A stretch of DNA of 64,000 nt from RUG420 sp045642465 (GTDB lineage Bacteria > Bacillota > Clostridia > Oscillospirales > Acutalibacteraceae): assembly GCA_045642465.1 (NCBI GenBank), contig JAZUIY010000015.1:558001-622000 (forward strand). Reading direction: 5' to 3'. The notes under the pieces were generated by a model. That model did not search any database, was not told the origin of the DNA, and saw nothing but the letters and a program-made list of their open reading frames with translations. The translations under genes were made by a program, and so were the position numbers. This document shows positions 5,703 through 13,370 of this stretch, piece after piece; position 1 is the first letter of the stretch; each line of letters opens with the position of its first letter.

Positions 5703-8204
5703 TTACTTTTCAATGATTTCGGTCATTTCGCCGGCGTTCATCTGGCGGACAGCCTCGGATTCGAGGATCTGCTTTAAGATGTTGCGGGCGCAGCGGTCAA
5801 CGTCGGCAAAGTAGATGGTGCCGAGGAGGAGCTCCAGCTTGATGAGGAGGCCCTCAACGCCGATGCCAGGCATCTGGAGGTCGTTGCCGGCCTTAACGCC
5901 CTGGCCAGGCTTGCCGCTGTAGAGGCTGCCGAACCAGTCGGACATTACGACACCAGTAAAGCCCCATTCGTTACGGAGTACCTTGGTTAAGATGTCGTAG
6001 CAGTTGGAGGCGGCTACGCCGTTGATCTTGTTGTAAGAGGACATGATACCAGAGCAGTTGCCTTCCTTAACGGCAATGCCGAAGCCCTTTAAGTAGAGCT
6101 CACGGAGGGCACGTTCGGAAACGTTGGAGTTACCGCCCATACGGCCGTCTTCCTGGTTGTTGCAGGCGAAGTGCTTCATGGAAACATAGTTGCCTGGGAT
6201 GGTCTGAACACCGGTAACCAATGCTTTGGCAAATGCGCCGGTGAGGAATGGGTCTTCGGAGTAATATTCGAAGTTACGGCCGCACAGTGGGTTACGGTGA
6301 AGGTTTACACCAGGGGCCAGCCAGTAGGTGCAGGCGAACTCTTTCATTTCTTCGCCAACCTGAGCGCCGATTTCGTTGACCAGGTCCACGTTCCAGGTCT
6401 GGGCCTGGGCAATGGATACCGGCCATGCGGTGGCGTACTGGTATGCAATGCGTTCGCCTTCCACGTGCTTCGGCTCTAAGATTTTCTGAACAAACTTCGG
6501 CAGGAAAGAGGTGTCGGTAATGAGGCCGGCAGCACGAACTTTGCCGTTTGGCATAATGTGAGTTTCCTTGGCAATGCGGAGGCCGGCAGGGCCGTCACAC
6601 ATTTCTACGTTTGGAACTTTGTCCAGCATCTTGGTGGTGGAGTGACCGACTGCGCCGCGGCAGTTGATTGGCCGCAGGGTTTCTACCATGCCGGCACCAA
6701 CACAAAGCTGAATTTTCTGCTTCTGGGTCAGGGTGTCCATAATAGCATCCACTTTTTCGTCGTGGTATGGAGCTGGCTTCTTATAGTTGTGAATGACTGT
6801 TTCAATGTCAGCATTCTTTAATTCTAAGGTTGGGAGACCGGTCAGGTCTTCTTCTGGCTGAACCGGAATATCCAATTCGGTAAAGTCGTTTACTACGGAG
6901 CAAATGTTGGTGCACTGTTCTACTACTGCAGTTTCTGCGAGGCCAATAACTGCAACCTTTTCTACGTTAGCAGAAGAGTTACCTACGCGGATAACGTAGT
7001 TGCCTTTGTCCAGAATCCACTGCGCCTGGTCTTCATAGTAGGAGGCAGTGTTTTTCATGTCATAGGAAAGGGTCAGTTCTTCGGATTCACCAGGCTCTAA
7101 GAGCTTGGTTTTGCCAAAGGCAACCAAGGCTTTGGCTTCCTTCAAAACCAGCCCGGCCGGAGCAGACTGATAAACCTGAACGACTTCCTTGCCGGCAAAC
7201 TTACCGGTGTTGGTAACCTTGACTTTTAAGATGACGTTGGTCTTGTCCAGAGCAATCATGCCGGTCTTCAGGTCAAAGGTGGTGTAGGAAAGGCCATAGC
7301 CGAACGGATATTGTGGCTCTACATGGTAAGAGTCAAAATAGCGGTACCCAACCAGGATGCCTTCCTTATAGTATTCTTCCTTAACGTCACCCTTTAAATA
7401 GGAGAACTCGTCATGGAATGGGATGTCTTCATACTTCTTAGCCCAGGTGTCGGTGAGTTTGCCGGACGGGCTGGTTACGCCCAACAGCAAGTCAGCCAAA
7501 GCGTTGCCGCCTTCTTCGCCTTGCTGCGCAAAGAAGATGACGGCGCCAAGCCCAGGCACCTTATCCATGAAACCCATGTCCAAAGAGCAGCCAACGTTAA
7601 TAACCAAAATGACGTTCTTGTAGTTTTGGGTTAACAGTTTCAAGTTTTCAATATCTGCAGGGGAGAGGTCATTTTCACCTCTATCAATTTTACGGTCAGC
7701 ACCTTCGCCGGCTTGGCGGGTTGCCACGTAAATAGCAGTGTCTACATCGCCCTCAGAAGGAATGTCAGAAGCAGTCATGGATTCGTCAATTTTTACGACG
7801 CCGTTGCCTTGAATGAGGGAAACGATGTCCATGAAAGCAGCCATGTCCATGTCTTTCATGATGCCCTTGACGGTGTCTTTCAGAATGTTGTCTTTTCCTG
7901 CCTGAATCAGAGTTTCAATGCGATTCAGATATGCCTTGGAAACCACTTCAAACCCGCGATTTTCCAGACCTTCCAAAATGGAAACGGAGTGGCGTTCGTT
8001 TACGTCACCGGAGCCGGAACCGCCCTTAGAAGTGTTGGCAGCACCGTAGCCGAACAGGGCAACTTTCTTGTTTTCCAGTGGCAGGCAGCCGTTGTTTTCC
8101 AGTAAAACAATACTTTCCAGTGCAGCACGGTATGCAATTTCTCGGCTCTTCAGCTCGATCTCGTTTGGCTCGTTGCTGAAGTTGTAATTTGCATAAGTTT
8201 TCAT
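5703..8204 (-). CDS. GH3 beta-glucosidase with reversed domain order
   Basis: An 833-residue cytoplasmic enzyme (no signal peptide) that should hydrolyse beta-glucosides from oligosaccharides. The domain order is the reverse of the usual one: GH3 C-terminal domain first (about 20-305, including GGSGSGDVN), a fibronectin-III-like domain (about 330-430), then the GH3 (alpha/beta)8 domain (about 480-830). The catalytic nucleophile is predicted at Asp756 in GVVMSDWFG; the substrate-binding KHFACNNQE motif precedes it. Ruminococcus-type GH3 enzymes with this order are known. The ATG has AGGAGG on the minus strand. It is a single-gene unit with its own promoter. Confidence 0.92.
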   Translation of the reverse strand: MKTYANYNFSNEPNEIELKSREIAYRAALESIVLLENNGCLPLENKKVALFGYGAANTSKGGSGSGDVNERHSVSILEGLENRGFEVVSKAYLNRIETLIQAGKDNILKDTVKGIMKDMDMAAFMDIVSLIQGNGVVKIDESMTASDIPSEGDVDTAIYVATRQAGEGADRKIDRGENDLSPADIENLKLLTQNYKNVILVINVGCSLDMGFMDKVPGLGAVIFFAQQGEEGGNALADLLLGVTSPSGKLTDTWAKKYEDIPFHDEFSYLKGDVKEEYYKEGILVGYRYFDSYHVEPQYPFGYGLSYTTFDLKTGMIALDKTNVILKVKVTNTGKFAGKEVVQVYQSAPAGLVLKEAKALVAFGKTKLLEPGESEELTLSYDMKNTASYYEDQAQWILDKGNYVIRVGNSSANVEKVAVIGLAETAVVEQCTNICSVVNDFTELDIPVQPEEDLTGLPTLELKNADIETVIHNYKKPAPYHDEKVDAIMDTLTQKQKIQLCVGAGMVETLRPINCRGAVGHSTTKMLDKVPNVEMCDGPAGLRIAKETHIMPNGKVRAAGLITDTSFLPKFVQKILEPKHVEGERIAYQYATAWPVSIAQAQTWNVDLVNEIGAQVGEEMKEFACTYWLAPGVNLHRNPLCGRNFEYYSEDPFLTGAFAKALVTGVQTIPGNYVSMKHFACNNQEDGRMGGNSNVSERALRELYLKGFGIAVKEGNCSGIMSSYNKINGVAASNCYDILTKVLRNEWGFTGVVMSDWFGSLYSGKPGQGVKAGNDLQMPGIGVEGLLIKLELLLGTIYFADVDRCARNILKQILESEAVRQMNAGEMTEIIEK

Positions 8205-8283
8205 ACTTTTCCTCCTATAAAAACGATATTACAGCATCATCATACGAAATTTTCTAGTTCAAAATTAGCACGATTCAATACTG

Positions 8284-8312
8284 ATTATAACAAAAACAAC
8301 TTCATACCCCAA
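8284..8312 (-). promoter_or_regulatory. Predicted promoter of the GH3 gene
   Basis: On the minus strand TTGGGG (8312-8307) and TATAAT (8289-8284) are separated by 17 bases and lie about 80 bases upstream of the start codon. Confidence 0.5.
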
Positions 8313-8333
8313 ATTTAATTTTTCTTTTGCAAA

Positions 8334-8384
8334 TGTCCAAAAATCCGTAGCTTTTTTAGGCAAACGTTCGTATATGCATAAGAA
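8334..8384 (+). promoter_or_regulatory. Shared upstream element of double-glycine peptide 1
   Basis: A block with TGTCCAAAAA, CGTAGCTTTTTT and CGTATATGCATA lies 25-75 bases before the first peptide gene. A near copy with the same order of words lies before the second peptide gene at 8738-8788. This looks like a common promoter or regulator site that was duplicated with the gene. Confidence 0.55.
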
Positions 8385-8409
8385 TCTATAGAAAGGAGAA
8401 AGAACTGAA

Positions 8410-8634
8410 ATGGAATTAGCATTGAATTCTAAAGGTTTTTGCGAATTGAGCGAAAATGAACTCTTTGAAGTTGATGGCGGTCTCATCCTGTCTACTCTCT
8501 TGTGGGTAGTTGGCGACGTTGCTGCGGTTACAGGAGCACTTTTCATGGCTATGGGCCAAACTGAAGGTGTCTTGTTAGCGTATGCTGGCATTGCAGCTAT
8601 CATTGGTGGCTTCCTTGCTTTGCCGCTCATCTAA
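8410..8634 (+). CDS. Double-glycine leader peptide 1 (bacteriocin-like)
   Basis: A 74-residue precursor peptide. The first 24 residues are a typical class II bacteriocin leader: FCELSENELFEVDGG matches the LSxxELxxIxGG pattern cut by a C39-peptidase ABC exporter. The predicted mature peptide of 50 residues is very hydrophobic and contains GQTEG (GxxxG) and an IIGG segment, features common in two-peptide bacteriocins. AGAAAGGAGAAAG precedes the ATG. It is paralogous to the peptide at 8912. No exporter or peptidase gene is in the window, so processing must be done by machinery encoded elsewhere. A signalling role is an alternative. Confidence 0.82.
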   Translation: MELALNSKGFCELSENELFEVDGGLILSTLLWVVGDVAAVTGALFMAMGQTEGVLLAYAGIAAIIGGFLALPLI

Positions 8635-8649
8635 AAGCACAAATAAAAA

Positions 8650-8678
8650 AGAACAGCCTTTTGGCTGGTCTTTTTTTT
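8650..8678 (+). terminator. Terminator after peptide 1
   Basis: A CAGCC-TTTT-GGCTG stem with an eight-T run. It is a copy of the terminator at 9371-9400 and was duplicated together with the adjoining tRNA fragment. Confidence 0.8.
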
Positions 8679-8718
8679 GGCAGCGGAATAGGGATTCGAA
8701 CCCCAACAAACAGAGTCA
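8678..8718 (-). pseudogene. 3' fragment of tRNA-Gln (41 nt)
   Basis: These 41 bases are identical to the 3' end of the intact minus-strand tRNA-Gln at 9401-9474: CCA, acceptor 3' strand, the T arm and variable loop, and the 3' side of the anticodon arm. The 5' half is missing. Together with the adjacent terminator copy it marks one end of a ~720-bp duplicated or inserted segment. Confidence 0.9.
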
Positions 8719-8737
8719 AGCATACGTTTTTTACAAT

Positions 8738-8788
8738 TGTCTAAAAAGCGGTAGCTTTTTTCAAATGGGCTCGTATATAAATATATGG
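8738..8788 (+). promoter_or_regulatory. Shared upstream element of double-glycine peptide 2
   Basis: TGTCTAAAAA, GCGGTAGCTTTTTT and CGTATATAAATA in the same order as in the element at 8334-8384. Here it lies about 120 bases further from its gene than in the first copy. Confidence 0.5.
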
Positions 8789-8911
8789 AAAAAGAAGACA
8801 TTTGTAACGGGACTATAGAAGTTGACGGATGTTTGAGAAAAAGAAATGATAATCGATTCACGGAGAAAAGTGGGTTGATTCAAATAAAAAATAGAAAGGA
8901 GAAAAACAAAA

Positions 8912-9139
8912 ATGGAAATTGCATTGAATTCAAACAGCTTTTGCGAATTGAGTGAGAATGAGCTCTATAAAGTGGAAGGCGGTATTGCTTTGTCTGCGGC
9001 CTTGTTAGCACTTGGTGGCATTGCAGGGATCTTAGGCGTAGTTGCTACGGCTTTGGGCCAACCTGTTGTAGGTTATACGTTAGGGGCAATTGGAATTGTA
9101 TCTGGTGGACTTGCTGCTTTGTTGGTACCGATTTTATAA
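8912..9139 (+). CDS. Double-glycine leader peptide 2 (bacteriocin-like)
   Basis: A 75-residue precursor with a 24-residue leader (FCELSENELYKVEGG) almost identical to that of peptide 1, followed by a 51-residue hydrophobic Gly/Ala/Leu-rich core. The core contains GGIAG and GYTLG, both GxxxG helix-helix motifs. The two cores align along their length (both start with a hydrophobic residue pair then LS, both carry A-x-GQ and end with (L/V)P(L/I) plus hydrophobics), so they are paralogues and may act as a two-component bacteriocin. AGAAAGGAGAAAAAC precedes the ATG. The next gene starts 13 bases later and is a probable immunity protein. Confidence 0.82.
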   Translation: MEIALNSNSFCELSENELYKVEGGIALSAALLALGGIAGILGVVATALGQPVVGYTLGAIGIVSGGLAALLVPIL

Positions 9140-9152
9140 AGGGGGCTTTCTA

Positions 9153-9356
9153 ATGAAAACGTTTTACAAAATTTTGGATATTCTACTTATTTTGGCTGCC
9201 GTCGGATTTTTTGCTATGGCAATCGTTCAGGCAGTGACAAATGGCATATCCTTTGATGAAAATGATTATTGCATTTGGCGCTTTACAACACAAATTGCAG
9301 GCGGCTTAATAATGCTAATCGGCTTTAAGGTTAATAGACATAGAACAGATAGGTAG
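9153..9356 (+). CDS. Small membrane protein, probable bacteriocin immunity protein
   Basis: A 67-residue protein with two predicted transmembrane helices (about 8-27 and 47-60) joined by a short acidic loop (SFDENDY) and a basic tail (KVNRHRTDR). It starts at ATG 9153 behind AAAGGGGG, 13 bases after the stop of double-glycine peptide 2, and is followed by a terminator. Size, topology and position are typical of immunity proteins that protect producers of membrane-active peptides. No sequence family is recognised, so the function rests on context. Confidence 0.6.
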   Translation: MKTFYKILDILLILAAVGFFAMAIVQAVTNGISFDENDYCIWRFTTQIAGGLIMLIGFKVNRHRTDR

Positions 9357-9370
9357 AAAAGCAAAAACAA

Positions 9371-9400
9371 AAAGACCAGCCTTTTGGCTGGTCTCTTTTT
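9371..9400. terminator. Bidirectional terminator between peptide operon and tRNA-Gln
   Basis: AGACCAGCC-TTTT-GGCTGGTCT with T-runs on both strands. It serves the peptide 2/immunity unit on the plus strand and the rpmB/tRNA-Gln unit on the minus strand, directly abutting the tRNA 3' end. Confidence 0.88.
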
Positions 9401-9474
9401 TGGCAGCGGAATAGGGATTCGAACCCCAACAAACAGAGTCAGAGTCTGTCGTGCTACCTTTACACAATTCCGCT
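9401..9474 (-). tRNA. tRNA-Gln (anticodon CUG)
   Basis: A complete cloverleaf on the minus strand: acceptor stem AGCGGAA/UUCCGCU, D stem GUGU/GCAC, anticodon stem ACAGA/UCUGU with loop CUCUGAC giving anticodon CUG, T arm with UUCGAAU loop, and an encoded CCA. It lies 60 bases downstream of rpmB in the same direction and is probably co-transcribed. Its 3' 41 bases are duplicated at 8678-8718. Confidence 0.92.
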
Positions 9475-9534
9475 ACAAACTAATAAAGGGGAGTGGTTAC
9501 CCCGATATTCCTAGTTTGTCAGAGGCACGCATAA

Positions 9535-9720
9535 TTATGCGCGAGTCACCTTACCGGAACGCAGGCAACGGGAGCAAACATATACTCTCTTTGGAGTTCC
9601 GTTTTCAATAACCTTAACTCTCATGAGGTTTGGTTTCCATGCTCTGTTGGAACGTCTGTGGGAATGGGAAACCTTGTTTCCGAATTTAACTTCTTTGCCA
9701 CAGCAAGCACATTTTGCCAT
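9535..9720 (-). CDS. rpmB: Ribosomal protein bL28
   Basis: A 61-residue large-subunit ribosomal protein. It has the zinc-ribbon form of bL28: MAKCACCG near the start and CSRCLRSGK near the end, with the family segment SHSHRRSNRAWKPNL between them. The start at 9720 is set by CAAGGAGGTG on the minus strand; the frame is open a further 14 codons upstream but without a ribosome site. It leads a short unit with tRNA-Gln downstream and has a good promoter upstream. Confidence 0.96.
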   Translation of the reverse strand: MAKCACCGKEVKFGNKVSHSHRRSNRAWKPNLMRVKVIENGTPKRVYVCSRCLRSGKVTRA

Positions 9721-9780
9721 GTGTCGGCACCTCCTTGTTTTATAGAATGGCGCAAAAAGCACCTTAAATGCAACGTAGAT

Positions 9781-9809
9781 ATAATATCATTGACATATCT
9801 AATTTGCAA
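9781..9809 (-). promoter_or_regulatory. Predicted rpmB promoter
   Basis: On the minus strand TTGCAA (9809-9804) and TATTAT (9786-9781) are separated by 17 bases, about 60 bases before the rpmB start codon. Confidence 0.6.
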
Positions 9810-9859
9810 GAAGTTTTTCACCTAATTTAGAAACTTTTTCTTGGGGCAAAAAATGGCTA

Positions 9860-9960
9860 TATATAAAGGTAAATAAAAGGCCTCCTTGGGGTGGGCGATT
9901 CAGCGGTCACATCTTGTAGAGGCCAATGCCGCTTAATCTAGTGTTATGACCGTCTGTTCG
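9860..9960 (+). other. Intergenic segment with self-pairing words upstream of recA
   Basis: Between rpmB and recA there is a stretch with several complementary word pairs (GGCCTC/GAGGCC, AGCGG/CCGCT, GGTCA/TGACC) and a palindrome CTGTTCGAACAG at about 9953-9964. The pairs are partly mutually exclusive. A small structured RNA is possible, but I do not recognise a family and the pairings were found by eye. Confidence 0.2.
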
Positions 9961-10030
9961 AACAGAATTGCCTACTGTCCCAAAAATAGTACCGTTAGAG
10001 AAAAGTACGTAAATATACGGAAAAATGGGC

Positions 10031-10059
10031 TTGCAAAATTGGAAACGGTAATCTATAAT
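10031..10059 (+). promoter_or_regulatory. recA promoter
   Basis: TTGCAA (10031-10036) and TATAAT (10054-10059) are separated by 17 bases. The element sits 71 bases before the recA start codon and is followed at once by a SOS box. Confidence 0.75.
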
Positions 10060-10070
10060 GATAATCGTAC

Positions 10071-10084
10071 CGAACAAATGTACG
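10071..10084 (+). promoter_or_regulatory. LexA (SOS) box of recA
   Basis: CGAACAAATGTACG matches 12 of 14 positions of the Bacillus/Clostridium LexA consensus CGAACRNRYGTTYC. It begins 11 bases after the -10 box, so LexA bound here would block the recA promoter. It predicts damage-inducible recA-recX. Confidence 0.72.
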
Positions 10085-10129
10085 TTAAAGAAGCAAATCT
10101 TTGCATGACAATATATGGAGGTATTTACC

Positions 10130-11248
10130 TTGGCAGACAACAAACAGAAAGCATTGGAAACCGCCATTGCGCAAATTGAAAGACAGTATGGTAAAGGCGC
10201 CATCATGCGCCTTGGTGCAGAAGAGAACCTGCAGGTAGAAGCCATTTCTACCGGTTCCCTTACTTTGGATGCAGCTACCGGTATCGGTGGCCTTCCAAAG
10301 GGACGTATTATTGAAATCTATGGACCGGAATCTTCCGGTAAAACCACCCTGGCTCTTCATGCCATTGCAGAAGCCCAGAAAAAGGGTGGGGAAGCTGCCT
10401 TTGTAGACGCAGAACATGCTTTGGATCCAATCTATGCTGCTAACCTTGGCGTAGACGTTGACTCCTTGCTGGTTGCACAGCCCGACAACGGGGAACAGGC
10501 TCTGGAAATTGCCGAACAGTTGGTTCGCTCCGGCGCAATTGACATTCTGGTAGTAGACTCCGTAGCAGCTTTGGTTCCACGTGCTGAAATTGAAGGGGAA
10601 ATGGGGGACTCCCACGTAGGCCTCCATGCCCGTCTTATGTCTCAGGCACTTCGTAAGTTGGCTGGTGCTGTTTCCAAGTCCAACTGCATTATCATCTTCA
10701 TTAACCAGCTCCGTGAAAAGGTTGGCGTAATGTATGGTAACCCAGAAGTTACTACCGGTGGCCGTGCTTTGAAGTTCTACGCATCCATGCGTATTGATGT
10801 CCGCAGAACCGAACAGTTGAAAAACTCCAAGGGTGAATTTATTGGTGCTAGAACCAGAGCTAAAATTGTAAAGAACAAGGTTGCCCCTCCATTCCGTACC
10901 GCTGAATTTGACATTCTCTTTGGCCGTGGTATTGCCAAGGAAGGTGAAATTTTGGACGCTGCTGCTGAACTGGATATCATCCACAAGAGCGGCGCTTGGT
11001 ACTCCTATAAAGAAGACCGTATTGGCCAGGGCAGAGAAAATGCCAAGCAGTATCTGCTTGACCATCCTGACTTTATGGCTGAAGTGGAAAACGAAGTTCG
11101 TGTTCGCCAGGCTGAACTGGTAGAACAGATGAAACCGTCTTACAAGGGCGGTCAGATGCACGAAGAACCAGTGAATGCTGCCGCTGAACCGGTTGCAACC
11201 TCTGCTGCTTCTGCTAAGGCTGCTTTGGATATTACCGTTGACGACTAA
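10130..11248 (+). CDS. recA: Recombinase RecA
   Basis: A 372-residue recombinase that forms filaments on single-stranded DNA, drives strand exchange and triggers LexA self-cleavage. The Walker A loop GPESSGKTT, the LVVDSVAAL-type Walker B strand, loop 2 region and the INQLREKVGVMYGNPEVTTGG segment are all present; the C-terminal tail is Ala-rich and acidic at its end. The start is TTG at 10130, seven to eight bases after GGAGG; the upstream in-frame ATG at 10115 overlaps that ribosome site. The gene is followed three bases later by recX and is preceded by a promoter with a SOS box. Confidence 0.98.
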   Translation: MADNKQKALETAIAQIERQYGKGAIMRLGAEENLQVEAISTGSLTLDAATGIGGLPKGRIIEIYGPESSGKTTLALHAIAEAQKKGGEAAFVDAEHALDPIYAANLGVDVDSLLVAQPDNGEQALEIAEQLVRSGAIDILVVDSVAALVPRAEIEGEMGDSHVGLHARLMSQALRKLAGAVSKSNCIIIFINQLREKVGVMYGNPEVTTGGRALKFYASMRIDVRRTEQLKNSKGEFIGARTRAKIVKNKVAPPFRTAEFDILFGRGIAKEGEILDAAAELDIIHKSGAWYSYKEDRIGQGRENAKQYLLDHPDFMAEVENEVRVRQAELVEQMKPSYKGGQMHEEPVNAAAEPVATSAASAKAALDITVDD

Positions 11249-11251
11249 CTT

Positions 11252-11929
11252 ATGATTATTCGGACGAAGAACGGCCGTGGGGAAAAGGTTCACCTTATGG
11301 TAGACGGAGCGTATACCGCCACCACCACCCAGACCTTTTGGGCAAAACACGGCGTGGAAAATGGTGCTGACGTTTCAGCCGAGGAATTGGAAGAACTGCT
11401 TTCAGCCATTTCCTTTGGGCGCATGTATGACAAAGCCCTAGACCTGCTGTCCGCCAGAGACTATTCCCGAAAAGACCTGGAAGACAAATTAGTGCAGAAA
11501 ACTGCAGAGAAGAAAAGGAAGGACGGGGAAGCCGTCAATTATGAGAATCTGCGGAATGCTGCAAGCAAAGTTTGTGACCGACTGGAAGAACTTCATCTGC
11601 TAGATGACGAACGTTATGCCCGCCTTTATGCCGCTGAACTGGTACGAAACAAGCATATGTCTGCCCGCGGTATTCGTACCCAGCTGGGACTAAAAGGCAT
11701 TCCTCATAACGTGGCAGATCTGGTGCTGGAAGAAATGGACTTTGACAACAAAGCTGCCATTTCGGAACTTTTGGCCACCAAGTTTAAAAACCGGGACCTA
11801 ACAGACGAAAAACAGAAGCAGCGTACCGTTGCTGCGTTAGTTCGTCTGGGGTATAACCAGGGGGATATTTTCTCCGCCATTGGAGAATATACTTCTCTCT
11901 TTTCGGATACTTCTTACACGGAAGATTAA
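11252..11929 (+). CDS. recX: Regulatory protein RecX
   Basis: A 225-residue inhibitor and modulator of RecA filaments. The C-terminal two thirds contain the three-helix RecX repeats (ALDLLSARDYSRKDLEDKL, LDDERYARLYAAELVR, SARGIRTQLGLKGI). The N-terminal 50 residues form a short beta-rich extension typical of Firmicute RecX. It starts three bases after the recA stop and shares its promoter, so it should be SOS-induced too. Confidence 0.92.
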   Translation: MIIRTKNGRGEKVHLMVDGAYTATTTQTFWAKHGVENGADVSAEELEELLSAISFGRMYDKALDLLSARDYSRKDLEDKLVQKTAEKKRKDGEAVNYENLRNAASKVCDRLEELHLLDDERYARLYAAELVRNKHMSARGIRTQLGLKGIPHNVADLVLEEMDFDNKAAISELLATKFKNRDLTDEKQKQRTVAALVRLGYNQGDIFSAIGEYTSLFSDTSYTED

Positions 11930-11943
11930 ATTGCATTTCCTTT

Positions 11944-11982
11944 CTGAGTCAACGGGCTTTGCCTGTTGGCTCTTTTCTTTCT
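11944..11982 (+). terminator. Terminator after recA-recX
   Basis: GAGTCAACGGGC-TTT-GCCTGTTGGCTC (12-bp stem with G-U pairs) followed by TTTTCTTTCTTT. Confidence 0.8.
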
Positions 11983-12029
11983 TTGTACTATAATCTATAT
12001 GTTTATGACCTTCTTAAAGGAGACATTAG

Positions 12030-13367
12030 ATGAATGAACCAAAGACCATTGGCATGATTAGCCTTGGCTGCCCGAAAAACCAGATAGATGCAGAACTGAT
12101 GCTGGCCAAACTCAGTGTGGCCGGATATCAGATTTCGGAAGAACTGTCCGGCTGTGACGCAGTCATCGTGAACACCTGCGGTTTTATTGACGATGCAAAG
12201 AAAGAAGCCATTGAAAACATTTTGGATGTGGCTGACTATAAAGAGGCAGGACTGGTTGGAAAAATCATTGTTACCGGCTGCATGGCAGAACGGTATCATG
12301 ACCAGATCCTGGAAGAGTTGCCGGAAGCAGACTGCGTTGTCTCCATCGGGGACAACGGCAATATCGTTTCCATTGTGGATGCGGTGCTGCGGGATGAAGA
12401 ATACAATGCTTATCCGGATAAACTCTTGCTGCCACTGGATGGCCCACGGGTGCTGACCACCCCGAATTACTGGGCTTACCTGAAAATCTCGGAAGGCTGT
12501 TCCAACAACTGCGCCTTCTGCGCCATCCCGGGCATCCGTGGCAAGTTCCGCAGCCGCACCATGGAAAACGTGCTGGCGGAAGCCAAAGACTTGGCTGCTT
12601 CCGGCGTAAAAGAAATCATCCTGGTGGGTCAGGATACCGGCCTCTACGGCAAAGACCTCTATGGTGAACTGAAGCTGGCTGCTTTGCTGACGGAACTCTG
12701 CAAAATTGACGGCATTGAATGGATCCGCTTCTTATATACTTATCCGGAACGCATTACGGATGAACTGTTGGAAGTAATGGCCAGAGAGGAAAAGGTCTGC
12801 AATTACTTAGACATTCCTCTCCAGCACGCGGATGAAAGCGTGCTTCGCTCCATGCACCGTGTTGGCAACTATGAAAAACTTTCTAAGTTAATTGCCCACA
12901 TCCGTGACATGGTTCCGGATATCTGTATCCGAACCACCTTAATGACCGGCTTCCCTGGGGAAACCGAAGAAAACTTTGAAACCTTATCCCGTTTCGTTCA
13001 CGAAATAGAATTTGATAACTTAGGCTGTTTTGCTTTCTCTCCGGAAGAGGGAACCAAAGCTGCCGAATTGGACAACCAGTTGGATGATGACGTAAAAGTA
13101 CATCGCCAAGAACTGATTATGGAACAGCAATACCCAATTGCTTTGAAGAAAAACGAAGCATTTGTGGGCAAGACCTTGTTGGTTTTAGTTGACGGGTTTG
13201 ACCCGGAAGCCGAATGCTACGTGGGCCGTTCCTACAGAAATGTACCGGAAATTGACGGCACCGTGCTCTTCGGGTCCACAGAGGACTTGGAACCGGGCAC
13301 CTTCGTGGCAGTAGACATTGTTGCCGCAGAAGAATACGACTTAATTGGTAGAGCAGTGGAGGATTAA
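12030..13367 (+). CDS. rimO: Ribosomal protein uS12 methylthiotransferase RimO
   Basis: A 445-residue radical SAM methylthiotransferase that modifies an aspartate of ribosomal protein uS12 using two iron-sulfur clusters. The N-terminal UPF0004 domain begins SLGCPKNQIDAELML with its three cluster cysteines (C-P-K-N, N-T-C-G, G-C-M-A). The radical SAM domain carries CSNNCAFC (CxxxCxxC) and the C-terminal TRAM domain ends the chain. The length is normal. AAAGGAG precedes the ATG. It overlaps nothing, but pgsA follows three bases after its stop. Confidence 0.96.
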   Translation: MNEPKTIGMISLGCPKNQIDAELMLAKLSVAGYQISEELSGCDAVIVNTCGFIDDAKKEAIENILDVADYKEAGLVGKIIVTGCMAERYHDQILEELPEADCVVSIGDNGNIVSIVDAVLRDEEYNAYPDKLLLPLDGPRVLTTPNYWAYLKISEGCSNNCAFCAIPGIRGKFRSRTMENVLAEAKDLAASGVKEIILVGQDTGLYGKDLYGELKLAALLTELCKIDGIEWIRFLYTYPERITDELLEVMAREEKVCNYLDIPLQHADESVLRSMHRVGNYEKLSKLIAHIRDMVPDICIRTTLMTGFPGETEENFETLSRFVHEIEFDNLGCFAFSPEEGTKAAELDNQLDDDVKVHRQELIMEQQYPIALKKNEAFVGKTLLVLVDGFDPEAECYVGRSYRNVPEIDGTVLFGSTEDLEPGTFVAVDIVAAEEYDLIGRAVED

Positions 13368-13370
13368 CAA

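Noticed and set aside
8678..8718. Second functional tRNA gene
   Set aside because: Only the 3' 41 bases of tRNA-Gln are present; no 5' acceptor strand or D arm can be formed with the flanking sequence.
9860..9960. 6S RNA or another known small RNA upstream of recA
   Set aside because: Some words can pair, but the long bulged helix of 6S RNA could not be built and the pairings conflict. Kept only as a low-confidence segment.
10085..11350. 421-codon minus-strand frame opposite recA
   Set aside because: Antisense shadow of recA with no ribosome site; composition reflects complementary codons.
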